Assembly (NCBI GenBank): GCA_007123985.1
Contig: SLGA01000245.1
Coordinates: forward strand, 1 to 21,056
Direction: 5' to 3'
From: Balneolaceae bacterium
GTDB taxonomy: Bacteria; Bacteroidota; Rhodothermia; Balneolales; Balneolaceae
DNA length: 21,056 nt
This document shows positions 8,265 through 15,456 of this stretch, in pieces. Position 1 is the first letter of the stretch. Every line of letters begins with the position of its first letter. The position numbers were made by a program, and so were the translations under genes. A model generated the notes under the pieces. It was given only the letters and a program-made list of their open reading frames with translations, made no database searches and had not been told where the DNA came from.

Positions 8265-8278
8265 ATTGTATATACAAT
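8265..8278. promoter_or_regulatory. Perfect palindrome, candidate MarR operator
   Basis: ATTGTATATACAAT is a perfect 14-bp palindrome lying 13 bp upstream of the marR start codon, within the 141-bp divergent region shared with scpA. Size, symmetry and A/T flanks fit MarR/OhrR-type operators. The link to this regulator is inferred from position. Confidence 0.5.
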
Positions 8279-8392
8279 AATTTATTAGATTTTATCCAAA
8301 TTTCAAGCACTTTTTTCGAAATACAATCAAGAGTCAAATCACATTTCAAATTCATACGCTTTATACCGATCTTACACTTTCAATCATTTTCT

Positions 8393-9160
8393 ATGTACAG
8401 AGTTCAGCTAAAAAATTTTGAGGGTCCGCTTGATCTGCTTCTCTTTTTCATCAAAAGAGATGAACTCAATATTTATGATATCCCCATCTCTCACATAACT
8501 AAAGAATTTCTGGACTACATCCGGCTGATGGAAGAACTTGATCTCGATGTCGCCAGCGAGTTTATCTACATGGCAAGCATTTTGATGGCGATAAAAGCCC
8601 GAATGATGCTACCTCTCGATAAAGATGAAGATGAAGAACTTGACGAAGATGATCCTCGTTACGAGCTGGTGCAAAAACTGCTGGAGTACAAGCGATATAA
8701 AGAGATGGCAGAGAAACTCACCATAATTGATGAAGAGACGCAAAAAAAATACTATCGCGGTTATTTCGACGCAGACGATGTGGAAAAACAGGCCAGCGGC
8801 GAAGCCCTGAAAGATGTAACCCTTTTCGACCTGATTGGCGCATTCAGAAAAGTTCTTGCTGATATGCAGCGCCAGACAACCTATCACAGGGTTGAAAAAG
8901 TAAAGCTCACCGTTGAGCAACAATCAGAATACATTATACAATCTTTGCAAAAACGGGGCCGTACATCTTTCATCCAGTTTTGTGCAGAACTTAAAAACCG
9001 ACTTGCCGTTGTAGTAACATTTCTTGCTGTGCTTGAAATGCTTAAGGAACAGCAAATTAACTTGTTCATAGAAAACGAAGACCCTACTCAGTTTTACATC
9101 GATCTTAAGCCCGTTGATGAAATTATAGGACAACCAAACAGCGTTAAAACAGACTCATGA
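8393..9160 (+). CDS. scpA: Segregation and condensation protein A
   Basis: ScpA, the kleisin subunit that bridges the two heads of the SMC condensin and acts in chromosome organisation and segregation. The 255-aa product starts MYRVQLKNFEGPLDLLL, the classic ScpA N-terminus, so I chose ATG 8393; the frame stays open upstream, but that extension has no family counterpart. It also contains the typical ...DVASEFIYMASILMAIKARMMLP segment, an acidic linker (DKDEDEELDEDDPRY) and a C-terminal winged helix that docks on the SMC head. The partner scpB is not in the window. The 3' end overlaps the next ATG by 4 nt (ATGA), suggesting coupled translation with a peptidase of unrelated function. Confidence 0.93.
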   Translation: MYRVQLKNFEGPLDLLLFFIKRDELNIYDIPISHITKEFLDYIRLMEELDLDVASEFIYMASILMAIKARMMLPLDKDEDEELDEDDPRYELVQKLLEYKRYKEMAEKLTIIDEETQKKYYRGYFDADDVEKQASGEALKDVTLFDLIGAFRKVLADMQRQTTYHRVEKVKLTVEQQSEYIIQSLQKRGRTSFIQFCAELKNRLAVVVTFLAVLEMLKEQQINLFIENEDPTQFYIDLKPVDEIIGQPNSVKTDS

Positions 9161-10845
9161 AAAAAATACTCTTAATCCCGGCAATCCTAATACTTATTGG
9201 TTGTGCCGGTACAGCATCGATTACCTATAATACCTCAACCGATGAATTGCTTACATTCGGCAACTCCATCGATACCAGCTTTTTAATGCAACATCTGGAA
9301 GTGATAGCCCACGACAGTCTCGAAGGGCGTGGCACAGGCACAGCCGGCCTTGACAAAACCGCAGATTACATCGCTCATTTTTACAGTGGCCTTGAATTGA
9401 CCCCAAAAGGTGATGATAGCGGCTGGTTTCAGTATTTCAACCTGAATGCAACCATTACCGACAGCCTTGTCTATTCCACCTATAGAATTGAAGGAGCTGA
9501 TACACTATTGGTAAACCATACTGTTGAAGCGTACGATTCCTTCAGCGATTACTACCGAACTTTTGGCGGGTCTATACCTGTTTCTGAAGAAATTGTATTT
9601 GTAGGATTTGGAATAAATGACGAAAGCAGGAATGTGCAACACCTTGAGAGTGATGAAATTTCCGGCAAATGGGTGATGATGTTTGAGGATATGCCATACA
9701 TCGTTGAGGGTGATACACTCATCAATCCGCAAATAAGCGCCAACGACCGCCTCAGATATTTGCTGCGGGATCATAACGTGAGCGGCATTCTGATGATTAC
9801 CGACAAATCCGAAACAGAATTTAATGAACTGGCTTCACTGCATGGAAGAATGCTTGGTAATCCGGAAAATCTCAGTCTCGAATATCGGGATGATTTGCGA
9901 GCAGGAAGTGGTTTTCCCATCGGTTTTATGAATGTGAGCCCGCGACTGGCAGCAGAAATTCTTGGGCTTAACGGACCGGCAGAAATTGAACAAAAGCGGG
10001 AACAAACCATTCAAAATATTACATCATTCAGGCCACAAAGTACCGGATATTTGCTCGATTACAAGCCGTACATGCACTCCGGTACAATCGAAACTCAGAA
10101 CATACTGGCATATCTTGAAGGAGCTGATCCTGAGTTGAAAGAAGAAGTACTTGTCCTAATGGCGCACTACGATCATGTTGGCATTGGCCAGCCCGACAGT
10201 TCAGGTGATATGATTTACAATGGCGCTGATGACAATGGCAGTGGTACCGTGGCACTTATGGCCATAGCAAATGCTCTTAGTAATGCGCGATCACAGGGGT
10301 TTAAACCAAAAAGAAGTATTCTTTTCCTGCATGTTTCGGCAGAAGAAGTTGGGCTTCTCGGATCCAGATATTACTCCGATCATCCTGTTATCCCTATTGA
10401 AAAAACAGTTGCCAATTTTAATGCTGATATGATTGGCCGCAGTGATCCTCAAAACATAGAATCAGGCGATACTGATTACGTGTATCTGATTGGAGGAGAA
10501 ATTATCTCATCCGGGTTAGACAGCCTTGTTACTGCAGCAAATCAACAGAGTGTAAATATGAGGCTGGATCGCAGATATAATGATCTTTCTGATCCGAATC
10601 AGTTTTACAGGCGGAGTGACCATTGGAACTTCGGGCGCCTCAGTGTGCCGTTTGTCTTCTTCTTTACCGGAGTTCATGAAGATTACCATCAGCCATCTGA
10701 TACCTTCGATAAAATTGAGTTTGATAAATACAGGCGTGTCGTTCAGCTGATCTATTCATCTTCAATTATGGTATCCAATTACGATGGGAGGCCGGTCGTT
10801 GACAATCAGGAGTTTATTGATATTACTGGCAGTATGCCCCGATAA
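9157..10845 (+). CDS. M28 family zinc aminopeptidase, predicted lipoprotein
   Basis: A 562-aa exported M28 metallopeptidase with two zinc ions. The lipobox LIGC gives lipidated Cys16. All expected metal and catalytic residues are seen: His337 in MAHYDH, Asp358 in GADDNGSG, catalytic Glu396 and ligand Glu397 in SAEEVGLLGS, Asp424 in NADMIGR and His511 in YHQPSD. The long region between about 140 and 300, with EEIVFVGFGI and GKWVMMFED, fits a protease-associated (PA) domain inserted before the catalytic core, as in many Bacteroidota M28 proteins. It probably releases N-terminal amino acids from peptides in the periplasm or at the outer membrane. The start overlaps the scpA stop. The start ATG is supported by the signal peptide directly following it. 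Confidence 0.93.
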   Translation: MKKILLIPAILILIGCAGTASITYNTSTDELLTFGNSIDTSFLMQHLEVIAHDSLEGRGTGTAGLDKTADYIAHFYSGLELTPKGDDSGWFQYFNLNATITDSLVYSTYRIEGADTLLVNHTVEAYDSFSDYYRTFGGSIPVSEEIVFVGFGINDESRNVQHLESDEISGKWVMMFEDMPYIVEGDTLINPQISANDRLRYLLRDHNVSGILMITDKSETEFNELASLHGRMLGNPENLSLEYRDDLRAGSGFPIGFMNVSPRLAAEILGLNGPAEIEQKREQTIQNITSFRPQSTGYLLDYKPYMHSGTIETQNILAYLEGADPELKEEVLVLMAHYDHVGIGQPDSSGDMIYNGADDNGSGTVALMAIANALSNARSQGFKPKRSILFLHVSAEEVGLLGSRYYSDHPVIPIEKTVANFNADMIGRSDPQNIESGDTDYVYLIGGEIISSGLDSLVTAANQQSVNMRLDRRYNDLSDPNQFYRRSDHWNFGRLSVPFVFFFTGVHEDYHQPSDTFDKIEFDKYRRVVQLIYSSSIMVSNYDGRPVVDNQEFIDITGSMPR

Positions 10846-10876
10846 CTAAATACGGGCCACTATTGGCTTATTGTGT

Positions 10877-11722
10877 ATGAACCCTGATGAACTTTTTTTC
10901 CCCCTGGATGATGTAACCATTGAGCAAGTAGATGTGCCAAAAAACATCCATAGCCCGCTTTTCTCAAACAGCTGGATGGAAATCAACGAGAATGAGTTTC
11001 GTATGGAGGTTAAGAATGTAGGTGTTTTTTATGCAGGCCATGGGCAGCTTGTTCAATTTTCGCCTGAACCAGATGCCTCAAATTCTTCTTTAGAGCTTTA
11101 TCTCAACGGCTCAGTTTACGGAGCGATACTCCATCAGCGAAAGATTCTCCCCATTCACGGCAGTTCATTTATTTATAAAGATAGAGGGGTGATGCTTTGT
11201 GGAAAATCGGGTGCGGGTAAATCTTCTGTTACAGCAGCTTTCTGCTTGAATGGCGCCGAATTTCTCACGGACGATGTAACTCCGTTTGAGTTTAAGAACA
11301 ACAAGCCTTTCATCATTCCGAAATCTGACAGAGTAAAACTATGGGAAGACAGCCTTGCGCAACTATCTGAGAAAAAAAGTGCGCTAAACAAAATCAGGCC
11401 GGAGGATGAAAAATATTACTTCCCGATTAAATTGAGCTCCCACAGCAGCTTTCCGTTACACAATGTTATAAATATTAAACTAAAAGATTCTGGGGGTATT
11501 GAGTTTATACCTGTTTCAAAAACAGAAGCTTTTACTACTCTTCACAGCGAAATCTACAGGTTGCACTATTTAAACTCGATGCCGGTACTAAAACAGAATT
11601 ATCTGAAAAAAATTACGGCTATCTGCAATCAAACGCAGATAACCGTTGTAAAAAGGCCCGCTGATACAAACATCGCAAAGATGTATTCCATTCTGTCAGA
11701 CTATTTGGTTCAAAATGACTGA
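10877..11722 (+). CDS. HPr kinase-like protein (lasso-peptide kinase type)
   Basis: A 281-aa ATPase related to the C-terminal domain of HPr kinase/phosphorylase. From the ATG at 10877 (a TTG lies two codons upstream), LPIHGSSF is at about 91-98, the P-loop GKSGAGKSS at 109-117 and the conserved acidic pair LTDDV at 130-134. It lacks the N-terminal domain of true HprK and is not near PTS genes. Stand-alone kinases of this type occur beside PqqD-like proteins in RiPP clusters; the paeninodin-type kinase phosphorylates the C-terminal Ser of a lasso precursor. Here a lasso-leader-like micro-ORF and a PqqD protein follow within 200 bp, which supports that role. Its real substrate is unknown, since the neighbouring leader has no core peptide. 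No frame damage is visible. Confidence 0.8.
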   Translation: MNPDELFFPLDDVTIEQVDVPKNIHSPLFSNSWMEINENEFRMEVKNVGVFYAGHGQLVQFSPEPDASNSSLELYLNGSVYGAILHQRKILPIHGSSFIYKDRGVMLCGKSGAGKSSVTAAFCLNGAEFLTDDVTPFEFKNNKPFIIPKSDRVKLWEDSLAQLSEKKSALNKIRPEDEKYYFPIKLSSHSSFPLHNVINIKLKDSGGIEFIPVSKTEAFTTLHSEIYRLHYLNSMPVLKQNYLKKITAICNQTQITVVKRPADTNIAKMYSILSDYLVQND

Positions 11723-11754
11723 ATCGATAAAATGAGGTTAATTTCGGTGTAAAA

Positions 11755-11784
11755 TTGTTTGTAGGTAATTGATCTTTAGTTTTT
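11755..11784 (+). promoter_or_regulatory. Possible promoter before the leader-like micro-ORF
   Basis: TTG (11755-11757), a 19-bp spacer and TAGTTTTT (11777-11784), seven of eight positions of the Bacteroidota -7 box TAnnTTTG. It would start an RNA about 40 nt before the micro-ORF at 11829 and cover the PqqD gene. This is a sequence match only. Confidence 0.35.
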
Positions 11785-11828
11785 AATAACACATATTGTC
11801 GAATAGAAATCGCACAAACGTTTTTCAA

Positions 11829-11900
11829 ATGGGTACTAAAAACAATTCTGAAAGAAAGAAATGGCACAAGCCGGAAATCATTTTACTTGATCAGGCTTAA
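11829..11900 (+). CDS. Lasso-peptide leader-like micro-ORF without a core (23 aa)
   Basis: ATG to TAA, 23 codons. The C-terminal half reads RKKWHKPEIILLDQA. Trp12-x-x-Pro15-x-Ile17-x-x-x-Asp21 fits the leader motif Y/WxxPxLxxxG/D that PqqD-like RRE proteins bind in lasso precursors, and the Lys-rich start and LLD segment resemble paeninodin-type leaders. A full precursor would continue with a Thr near the cleavage site and a core of about 15-25 residues. Here a stop comes directly, and the frame beyond it reads only five more sense codons. The only Ser (7) is in the leader, so the usual C-terminal phosphorylation site is absent. It sits between the kinase and PqqD genes, 20 nt before the latter's ATG. 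Either a decayed precursor or a chance ORF. Confidence 0.5.
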   Translation: MGTKNNSERKKWHKPEIILLDQA

Positions 11901-11920
11901 TTCTTATCACAAAGTTGAGA

Positions 11921-12193
11921 ATGTCGAAACTTCACAGTTATCAAAGAATCTCTAACTCTGTGGGTGGCCTCCTCGATGATGAGCTGGTTATGATGGATAT
12001 TGAAAAAGGCAAATACTTCTCCCTCAATAAAGTCGCTACTCACATTTGGGATCTCCTCAAAAAACCTCATACAATACCCGAACTTTGTGAACTCCTCTTA
12101 TCTGAGTATGATGTTGATCCCGAAACCTGCAAAAAAGAAGTTACTGTTCTTCTGAACGAGATGGACAAATTGGGATTGGTTACCAAACAGTAA
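11921..12193 (+). CDS. PqqD family RRE / peptide-modification chaperone
   Basis: A 90-aa PqqD-like protein, the fold used as RiPP precursor recognition element (RRE). Visible are the three-strand start (SNSVGGLLDDELVMMDIEKGKYFSLNKVATHIWDLLKK, taken across residues 10-48) and the helical end with PHTIPELCELLLSEYDVD and a terminal LNEMDKLGLV. The DxExGxYFxLNxVAxxIWxLL pattern is diagnostic for the family in lasso and related clusters (B1 protein). I chose ATG 11921; the frame also permits TTG 11915. In a complete lasso operon a transglutaminase-like B2 protease and an Asn-synthetase-like cyclase would follow. Neither is present here. Upstream neighbours are the leader-like micro-ORF and the HPr-kinase-like gene. 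Confidence 0.88.
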   Translation: MSKLHSYQRISNSVGGLLDDELVMMDIEKGKYFSLNKVATHIWDLLKKPHTIPELCELLLSEYDVDPETCKKEVTVLLNEMDKLGLVTKQ

Positions 12194-12388
12194 TCGAACC
12201 GCATGATAAATGTCAGCATCGAAGAGCTCTTTTCTGTTTAGAAAACAGTGGACCTATTGTGAGTAAATGGAGTGGTTTTTGATTCCGGATGGGCTTTTGT
12301 TTGAATCAATTAGAATAAATATACAGCTGTTTGTCTATCACGACCAAACGAAATATTTATTATGCTTTTAAAAGAAGTCTATTCTATA

Positions 12389-12419
12389 TTAACATTATTC
12401 TTTATATAACTAATGTTAA
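12389..12419. repeat. Inverted repeat upstream of the helix-turn-helix gene
   Basis: TTAACATTA (12389-12397) and TAATGTTAA (12411-12419) are perfect 9-bp arms with a 13-bp spacer. Directly after comes AGTAA-tac-TTACT (12419-12431). Both lie within 60 bp of the ATG at 12446, so they may be operator sites for that gene's product. The rest of the gap 12194-12445 is AT-rich; I see no gene remnant and only a weak hairpin at 12234-12248. Confidence 0.5.
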
Positions 12420-12445
12420 GTAATACTTACTAAATATTATTTTTA

Positions 12446-12862
12446 ATGCCTAAAAAAATTGGTTCACTTACACTCTATTCTGTTGATGATCTGCATGAAA
12501 TGCTCGGTATCAGCAAAATGACGCTTCGAGCCTACCTCAGGGAGGGCCGCCTCAAGGGAAGAAAACTTGGAGTACAATGGTTCGTTACGGAAGAGTCCAT
12601 ACGTAGCTACTTTAATGAAGAAGAGAAAACCGGCTCTGAAAAGAGAGCAGAATCAAAGCCTGCTATTAAATACGTTGTGCAGGGCGTGAATGATCTGGTA
12701 AGTGAGACTGAAGAGTGTAAGACCATTTCGGAAACCCTTGAATGCCTTCACAGTCAGGCGATCATCAGTCTCTTTCAGGTTCAGATAACCGATGCCGGTA
12801 CCGGTGAAATTATTGAAATCGTTAAAGCCCGCGACTTCATCGAACGCTACTCAAATCAATAA
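12446..12862 (+). CDS. Excisionase-type (MerR-like) helix-turn-helix protein
   Basis: A 138-aa protein. Residues about 8-60 form a helix-turn-helix of the excisionase/HTH_17 type: LYSVDDLHEMLGISKMTLRA is followed by YLREGRLKGRKLGVQWFVTEESIRSYF, in which KGRKLGVQWFV is the wing and SIRSYF the closing helix. The N-terminal half would bind DNA. A short charged linker (about 58-70) leads to a C-terminal part of about 65 residues (IKYVVQGVNDLVSE... ending FIERYSNQ) that I do not recognise. No integrase or recombinase is near, so an excisionase role is not supported; a local transcription regulator is more likely. The small gene that follows starts only 4 nt after its stop, so they are probably co-transcribed. 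Confidence 0.75.
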   Translation: MPKKIGSLTLYSVDDLHEMLGISKMTLRAYLREGRLKGRKLGVQWFVTEESIRSYFNEEEKTGSEKRAESKPAIKYVVQGVNDLVSETEECKTISETLECLHSQAIISLFQVQITDAGTGEIIEIVKARDFIERYSNQ

Positions 12863-12866
12863 CAGC

Positions 12867-13157
12867 ATGAAATTTCAGCAAACCTCTCTGCAAAAAATAG
12901 AACTTGGTGATCAACCGGAAGATATCTATTACTGTCTGATTGATTTACGCCTGAGTCCCAACGGGTTGAATATTCAAAAAATCCGTCTAACAGATCCCAG
13001 AAATATTGATCAGCAATTTCGGCAACACGGTTGCCTGATGATGTTTGACGAGTCTGAAATATCAGAATTAATCAACAGAGAAGAACTTGATGCGGATGCA
13101 CTCCACAGATCACTCTTCAATCTGGCGATTAAGGAGAACGTTATCAAGGAAGATTAA
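12867..13157 (+). CDS. Small protein of unknown function (96 aa)
   Basis: I do not recognise this 96-aa protein. It starts MKFQQTSLQKIELGD at ATG 12867, 4 nt after the helix-turn-helix gene, which makes it part of the same unit. An open frame extends upstream to 12792, but only inside the previous gene, so I reject that longer start. The product is soluble, rather acidic in its second half (ESEISELINREELDADALH), and has no signal peptide or transmembrane helix. Its stop overlaps the stop of the convergent Nudix gene by two bases. It may be a partner of the DNA-binding protein; this is inference from linkage only. Confidence 0.7.
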   Translation: MKFQQTSLQKIELGDQPEDIYYCLIDLRLSPNGLNIQKIRLTDPRNIDQQFRQHGCLMMFDESEISELINREELDADALHRSLFNLAIKENVIKED

Positions 13158-13756
13158 TCATCGAAATCCACTTTGAACGGCTTATGATGCTGCCACCAAA
13201 GCTTAGCCTGGATGATTGCAGAGATCGTTTTTCCATCATCAATTTTTCCACTTTTTATTTGATCGAGTGCTTCTTTGAAGGGTAGCCGGTAATTCACTAA
13301 AAACTCATCGTCATCTACGTTTTGCTCCTGCAGTTTAAGTCCCCACCCAACGTAAACGTGTATAATTTCATCCGAATAACCTATAGCCGGATAGAAAGCT
13401 CCTGCTTTTTTTAAATTCTCACACGTAACACCGCACTCTTCCAGTAATTCTCTTTGAGCTGTATTCTCGGGCGCTTCTCCGCTATCAATTTTTCCGGCAG
13501 GCACTTCGATAAAGATTTTTTGCGGCGCATACCGGTACTGTTTTACCAACATAATGGATCCATCTTCAAATACCGGCACCACAGCACATGCCCCCGGGTG
13601 TTTTATCCACTCCCGGCCCGATCTGGTTTGATCCGGAAGACTAACTTCATCCACGTAAACATGCAGTAAGTTACCTTCAAAAACTTGCTTCGAACTTATT
13701 TTCTTTTCCTCGAGCACCTGCAGTTCCCGGCTGAACTGTGATTCTTTATCTTTCAT
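13154..13756 (-). CDS. Nudix hydrolase, ADP-ribose pyrophosphatase type
   Basis: A 200-aa Nudix hydrolase. The Nudix box runs from Gly88 to Val110: GKIDSGE (88-94), REL (102-104) and EECGV (106-110). Glu103, Glu106 and Glu107 are the metal-binding glutamates. The preceding PAG and the RYAPQKIFIEVPAG segment are typical of ADP-ribose pyrophosphatases (NudF/YqiK-like), which cleave ADP-ribose to AMP and ribose 5-phosphate; other nucleoside diphosphate sugars are possible. It is cytosolic. It is convergent with the unknown small gene (3' ends overlap) and divergent from the phosphatidyltransferase, from which 62 bp separate it. Confidence 0.9.
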   Translation of the reverse strand: MKDKESQFSRELQVLEEKKISSKQVFEGNLLHVYVDEVSLPDQTRSGREWIKHPGACAVVPVFEDGSIMLVKQYRYAPQKIFIEVPAGKIDSGEAPENTAQRELLEECGVTCENLKKAGAFYPAIGYSDEIIHVYVGWGLKLQEQNVDDDEFLVNYRLPFKEALDQIKSGKIDDGKTISAIIQAKLWWQHHKPFKVDFDD

Positions 13757-13818
13757 CTTTATCTTGTTAAAAATTGTGTATTATTAGCCAACGTTCTCAC
13801 AAACAAAGCAATCCTTTT

Positions 13819-14409
13819 ATGAGAGAAGCTGCCAACATCGATGGTGAAAAGGTATTGGTAAAAGACGACATATTCACGTGGTCTAATCTAATTTCCTTTA
13901 GCCGTGTACTCGTTGTTATACCGATCATTTACCTGCACCTGGAAGACGAAGAGAGATTTCGGAATATCATCATAGCCCTTGTTGCATACGGTGCTATATC
14001 CGATTATCTCGATGGCCTGGTTGCACGTTGGAGAAATGAAATATCTGAGCTGGGAAAAGTGCTCGATCCCGTTGCCGATAAATTGATGGCTTTTTTCCTT
14101 TTTCTCTATACTGTTCTGATTGGCTGGATACCCGTCTGGTATTTTGTAATTGGGGTAATCAGGGATCTGTTAATTATGGCAGGTTCAGCTCAAATTAAAA
14201 AGAGGAGGGGAAAAGTGGCAATGTCGATTATGTCGGGCAAAATTTCCGTGAACATAATGGCTTTTTACTGGGTTTCGGTCTTTTTCTTCAGAGATGCCAC
14301 CGGTGTGCACACATTTTTGTTATATACCTCAGTTGCAGTAATGGTATATTCTTTTGTTGAATATGCTATACGCCACAAACGAATTATTGACGGGGCTGAC
14401 TTTAATTAA
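13819..14409 (+). CDS. CDP-alcohol phosphatidyltransferase (PgsA-like)
   Basis: An integral membrane enzyme of phospholipid synthesis, 196 aa from ATG 13819. The complete CDP-OH-P motif is present: DG-LV-AR-(8)-G-KVL-D-PVA-D in DGLVARWRNEISELGKVLDP and the following VAD, which binds the CDP-diacylglycerol and metal ions. Several hydrophobic helices surround it (LISFSRVLVVIPIIYL, MAFFLFLYTVLIGWIPVWYF and more near the C-terminus). Members transfer the phosphatidyl group to glycerol 3-phosphate, serine or inositol. The length and membrane layout fit phosphatidylglycerophosphate synthase (PgsA), but the alcohol substrate is not decided by the motif. An upstream TTG (13774) in frame is less likely as start. 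ftsY follows 21 bp downstream. Confidence 0.85.
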   Translation: MREAANIDGEKVLVKDDIFTWSNLISFSRVLVVIPIIYLHLEDEERFRNIIIALVAYGAISDYLDGLVARWRNEISELGKVLDPVADKLMAFFLFLYTVLIGWIPVWYFVIGVIRDLLIMAGSAQIKKRRGKVAMSIMSGKISVNIMAFYWVSVFFFRDATGVHTFLLYTSVAVMVYSFVEYAIRHKRIIDGADFN

Positions 14410-14430
14410 AATTTTTGAGATTACATCTGA

Positions 14431-15390
14431 ATGAGCTGGTTAGATAAACTTGGTTTAAAGAAAAAAGAGAAACTTGATAAGGGCCTTGAAAAAAGCCGAG
14501 AGGGGCTGCTAAATAAAATCAGCAAGAGCATTGCCGGCAAAGATACAATTGATGACGCTACCCTCGATGATCTTGAAGACGCGTTAATCACATCGGATGT
14601 TGGTGTAAAAACAACCGTTGAAATAATCCGGAGGCTGGAAGATCGTGTTGCCCGCGACAAATTCGTTTCGCAAAACGAACTGCAGGCAATTATGCGGGAT
14701 GAAATAGGCTCCCTGCTGATTGAAAATAGTTCTGATAAACCCGCCGAATTTGATGCCGATTTTACCCATAAACCACATGTAATACTAATCGTTGGAGTAA
14801 ATGGAGTTGGTAAAACAACCACCATTGGCAAACTGGCAAACCTCTACAAACAAGCCGGTAAAAAGGTAGTTCTTGGCGCCGCCGATACTTTTCGCGCAGC
14901 AGCTGTGGATCAGCTTACGATCTGGAGTGAACGCGCCGGGGTATCCATTATTCAGCAGGGGCAAAACGCAGATCCAGCCGCCGTTGCTTACGATACGGTC
15001 TCCTCAGCGGTATCAAAAGGGGCAGATGTAGCTCTGATTGATACAGCCGGCCGATTGCACAACAAAAAATCCCTGATGGAAGAGTTGGGGAAAATTAAGC
15101 GTGTAATGGGCAAAGTGGTTGATGGAGCTCCCCACGAAATACTTCTGGTTCTGGATGCTTCAACCGGGCAGAATGCCTTGCAACAGGCGCGGGCATTTAC
15201 TGAGGTTGTGGATGTAACCGGGCTCGTTCTTACCAAGCTCGATGGTACAGCAAAAGGTGGAATTGTAATTGGGGTTTCAAACGAACTCAGCGTACCTGTA
15301 AAGTACATCGGAGTGGGTGAACAAATTGAGGATCTTCAGGTATTCGACCGTTTGGCCTTTGTAAACGCTCTGTTTGGGAGTGCTCAGTAA
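14431..15390 (+). CDS. ftsY: Signal recognition particle receptor FtsY
   Basis: A 319-aa SRP receptor GTPase that brings SRP-ribosome complexes to the Sec translocon. The N-terminal helical bundle (about 15-95) precedes the G domain. G1 is GVNGVGKTTT (122-131), the SRP-specific insertion box begins with DTFRAAA (152-158), G3 is DTAGR (204-208), G4 is TKLDG (268-272), and GGIVIGVSNELSVPVKYIGV closes the domain. It lacks the long acidic A domain of E. coli FtsY, as in many short FtsY proteins; the basic start MSWLDKLGLKKKEKL may form the membrane-binding helix. The preceding gene is the membrane phosphatidyltransferase, and the CHAT protein gene follows after 61 bp. Confidence 0.97.
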   Translation: MSWLDKLGLKKKEKLDKGLEKSREGLLNKISKSIAGKDTIDDATLDDLEDALITSDVGVKTTVEIIRRLEDRVARDKFVSQNELQAIMRDEIGSLLIENSSDKPAEFDADFTHKPHVILIVGVNGVGKTTTIGKLANLYKQAGKKVVLGAADTFRAAAVDQLTIWSERAGVSIIQQGQNADPAAVAYDTVSSAVSKGADVALIDTAGRLHNKKSLMEELGKIKRVMGKVVDGAPHEILLVLDASTGQNALQQARAFTEVVDVTGLVLTKLDGTAKGGIVIGVSNELSVPVKYIGVGEQIEDLQVFDRLAFVNALFGSAQ

Positions 15391-15431
15391 GCATTTTTAC
15401 CTGCCTCTTTACAAAATCAATCTCGTTCAGT

Positions 15432-15456
15432 AACATGCATCAAAAAGTTGCATGTT
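15432..15456 (+). repeat. Inverted repeat covering the start codon of the CHAT gene
   Basis: AACATGCA (15432-15439) and TGCATGTT (15449-15456) are perfect 8-bp arms with a 9-nt loop. The right arm contains the ATG start codon (15452-15454). In RNA this could form a hairpin hiding the start; at the DNA level it could be a protein binding site. There is no clear Shine-Dalgarno sequence in front. Confidence 0.5.

Noticed and set aside
8246..8392. In-frame upstream extension of scpA (49 extra codons)
   Set aside because: The extension has no ScpA-like sequence, runs over the palindrome and the marR start region, and the typical ScpA N-terminus begins at ATG 8393.
12203..12241. 12-codon ORF after the PqqD gene, as a possible RiPP precursor
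   Set aside because: No leader motif, no core features, and stops after 12 codons.
12446..12862. Excisionase of an integrated element
   Set aside because: The fold matches, but there is no integrase, no direct-repeat att sites and no phage or conjugation genes in the window.
12792..12866. Longer start for the 96-aa unknown gene
   Set aside because: This part lies completely inside the helix-turn-helix gene in another frame; ATG 12867 sits 4 nt after that gene's stop and is more natural.
14421..14831. 136-codon open frame antisense to ftsY
   Set aside because: Ser-rich low-complexity shadow of a strongly conserved gene on the other strand.
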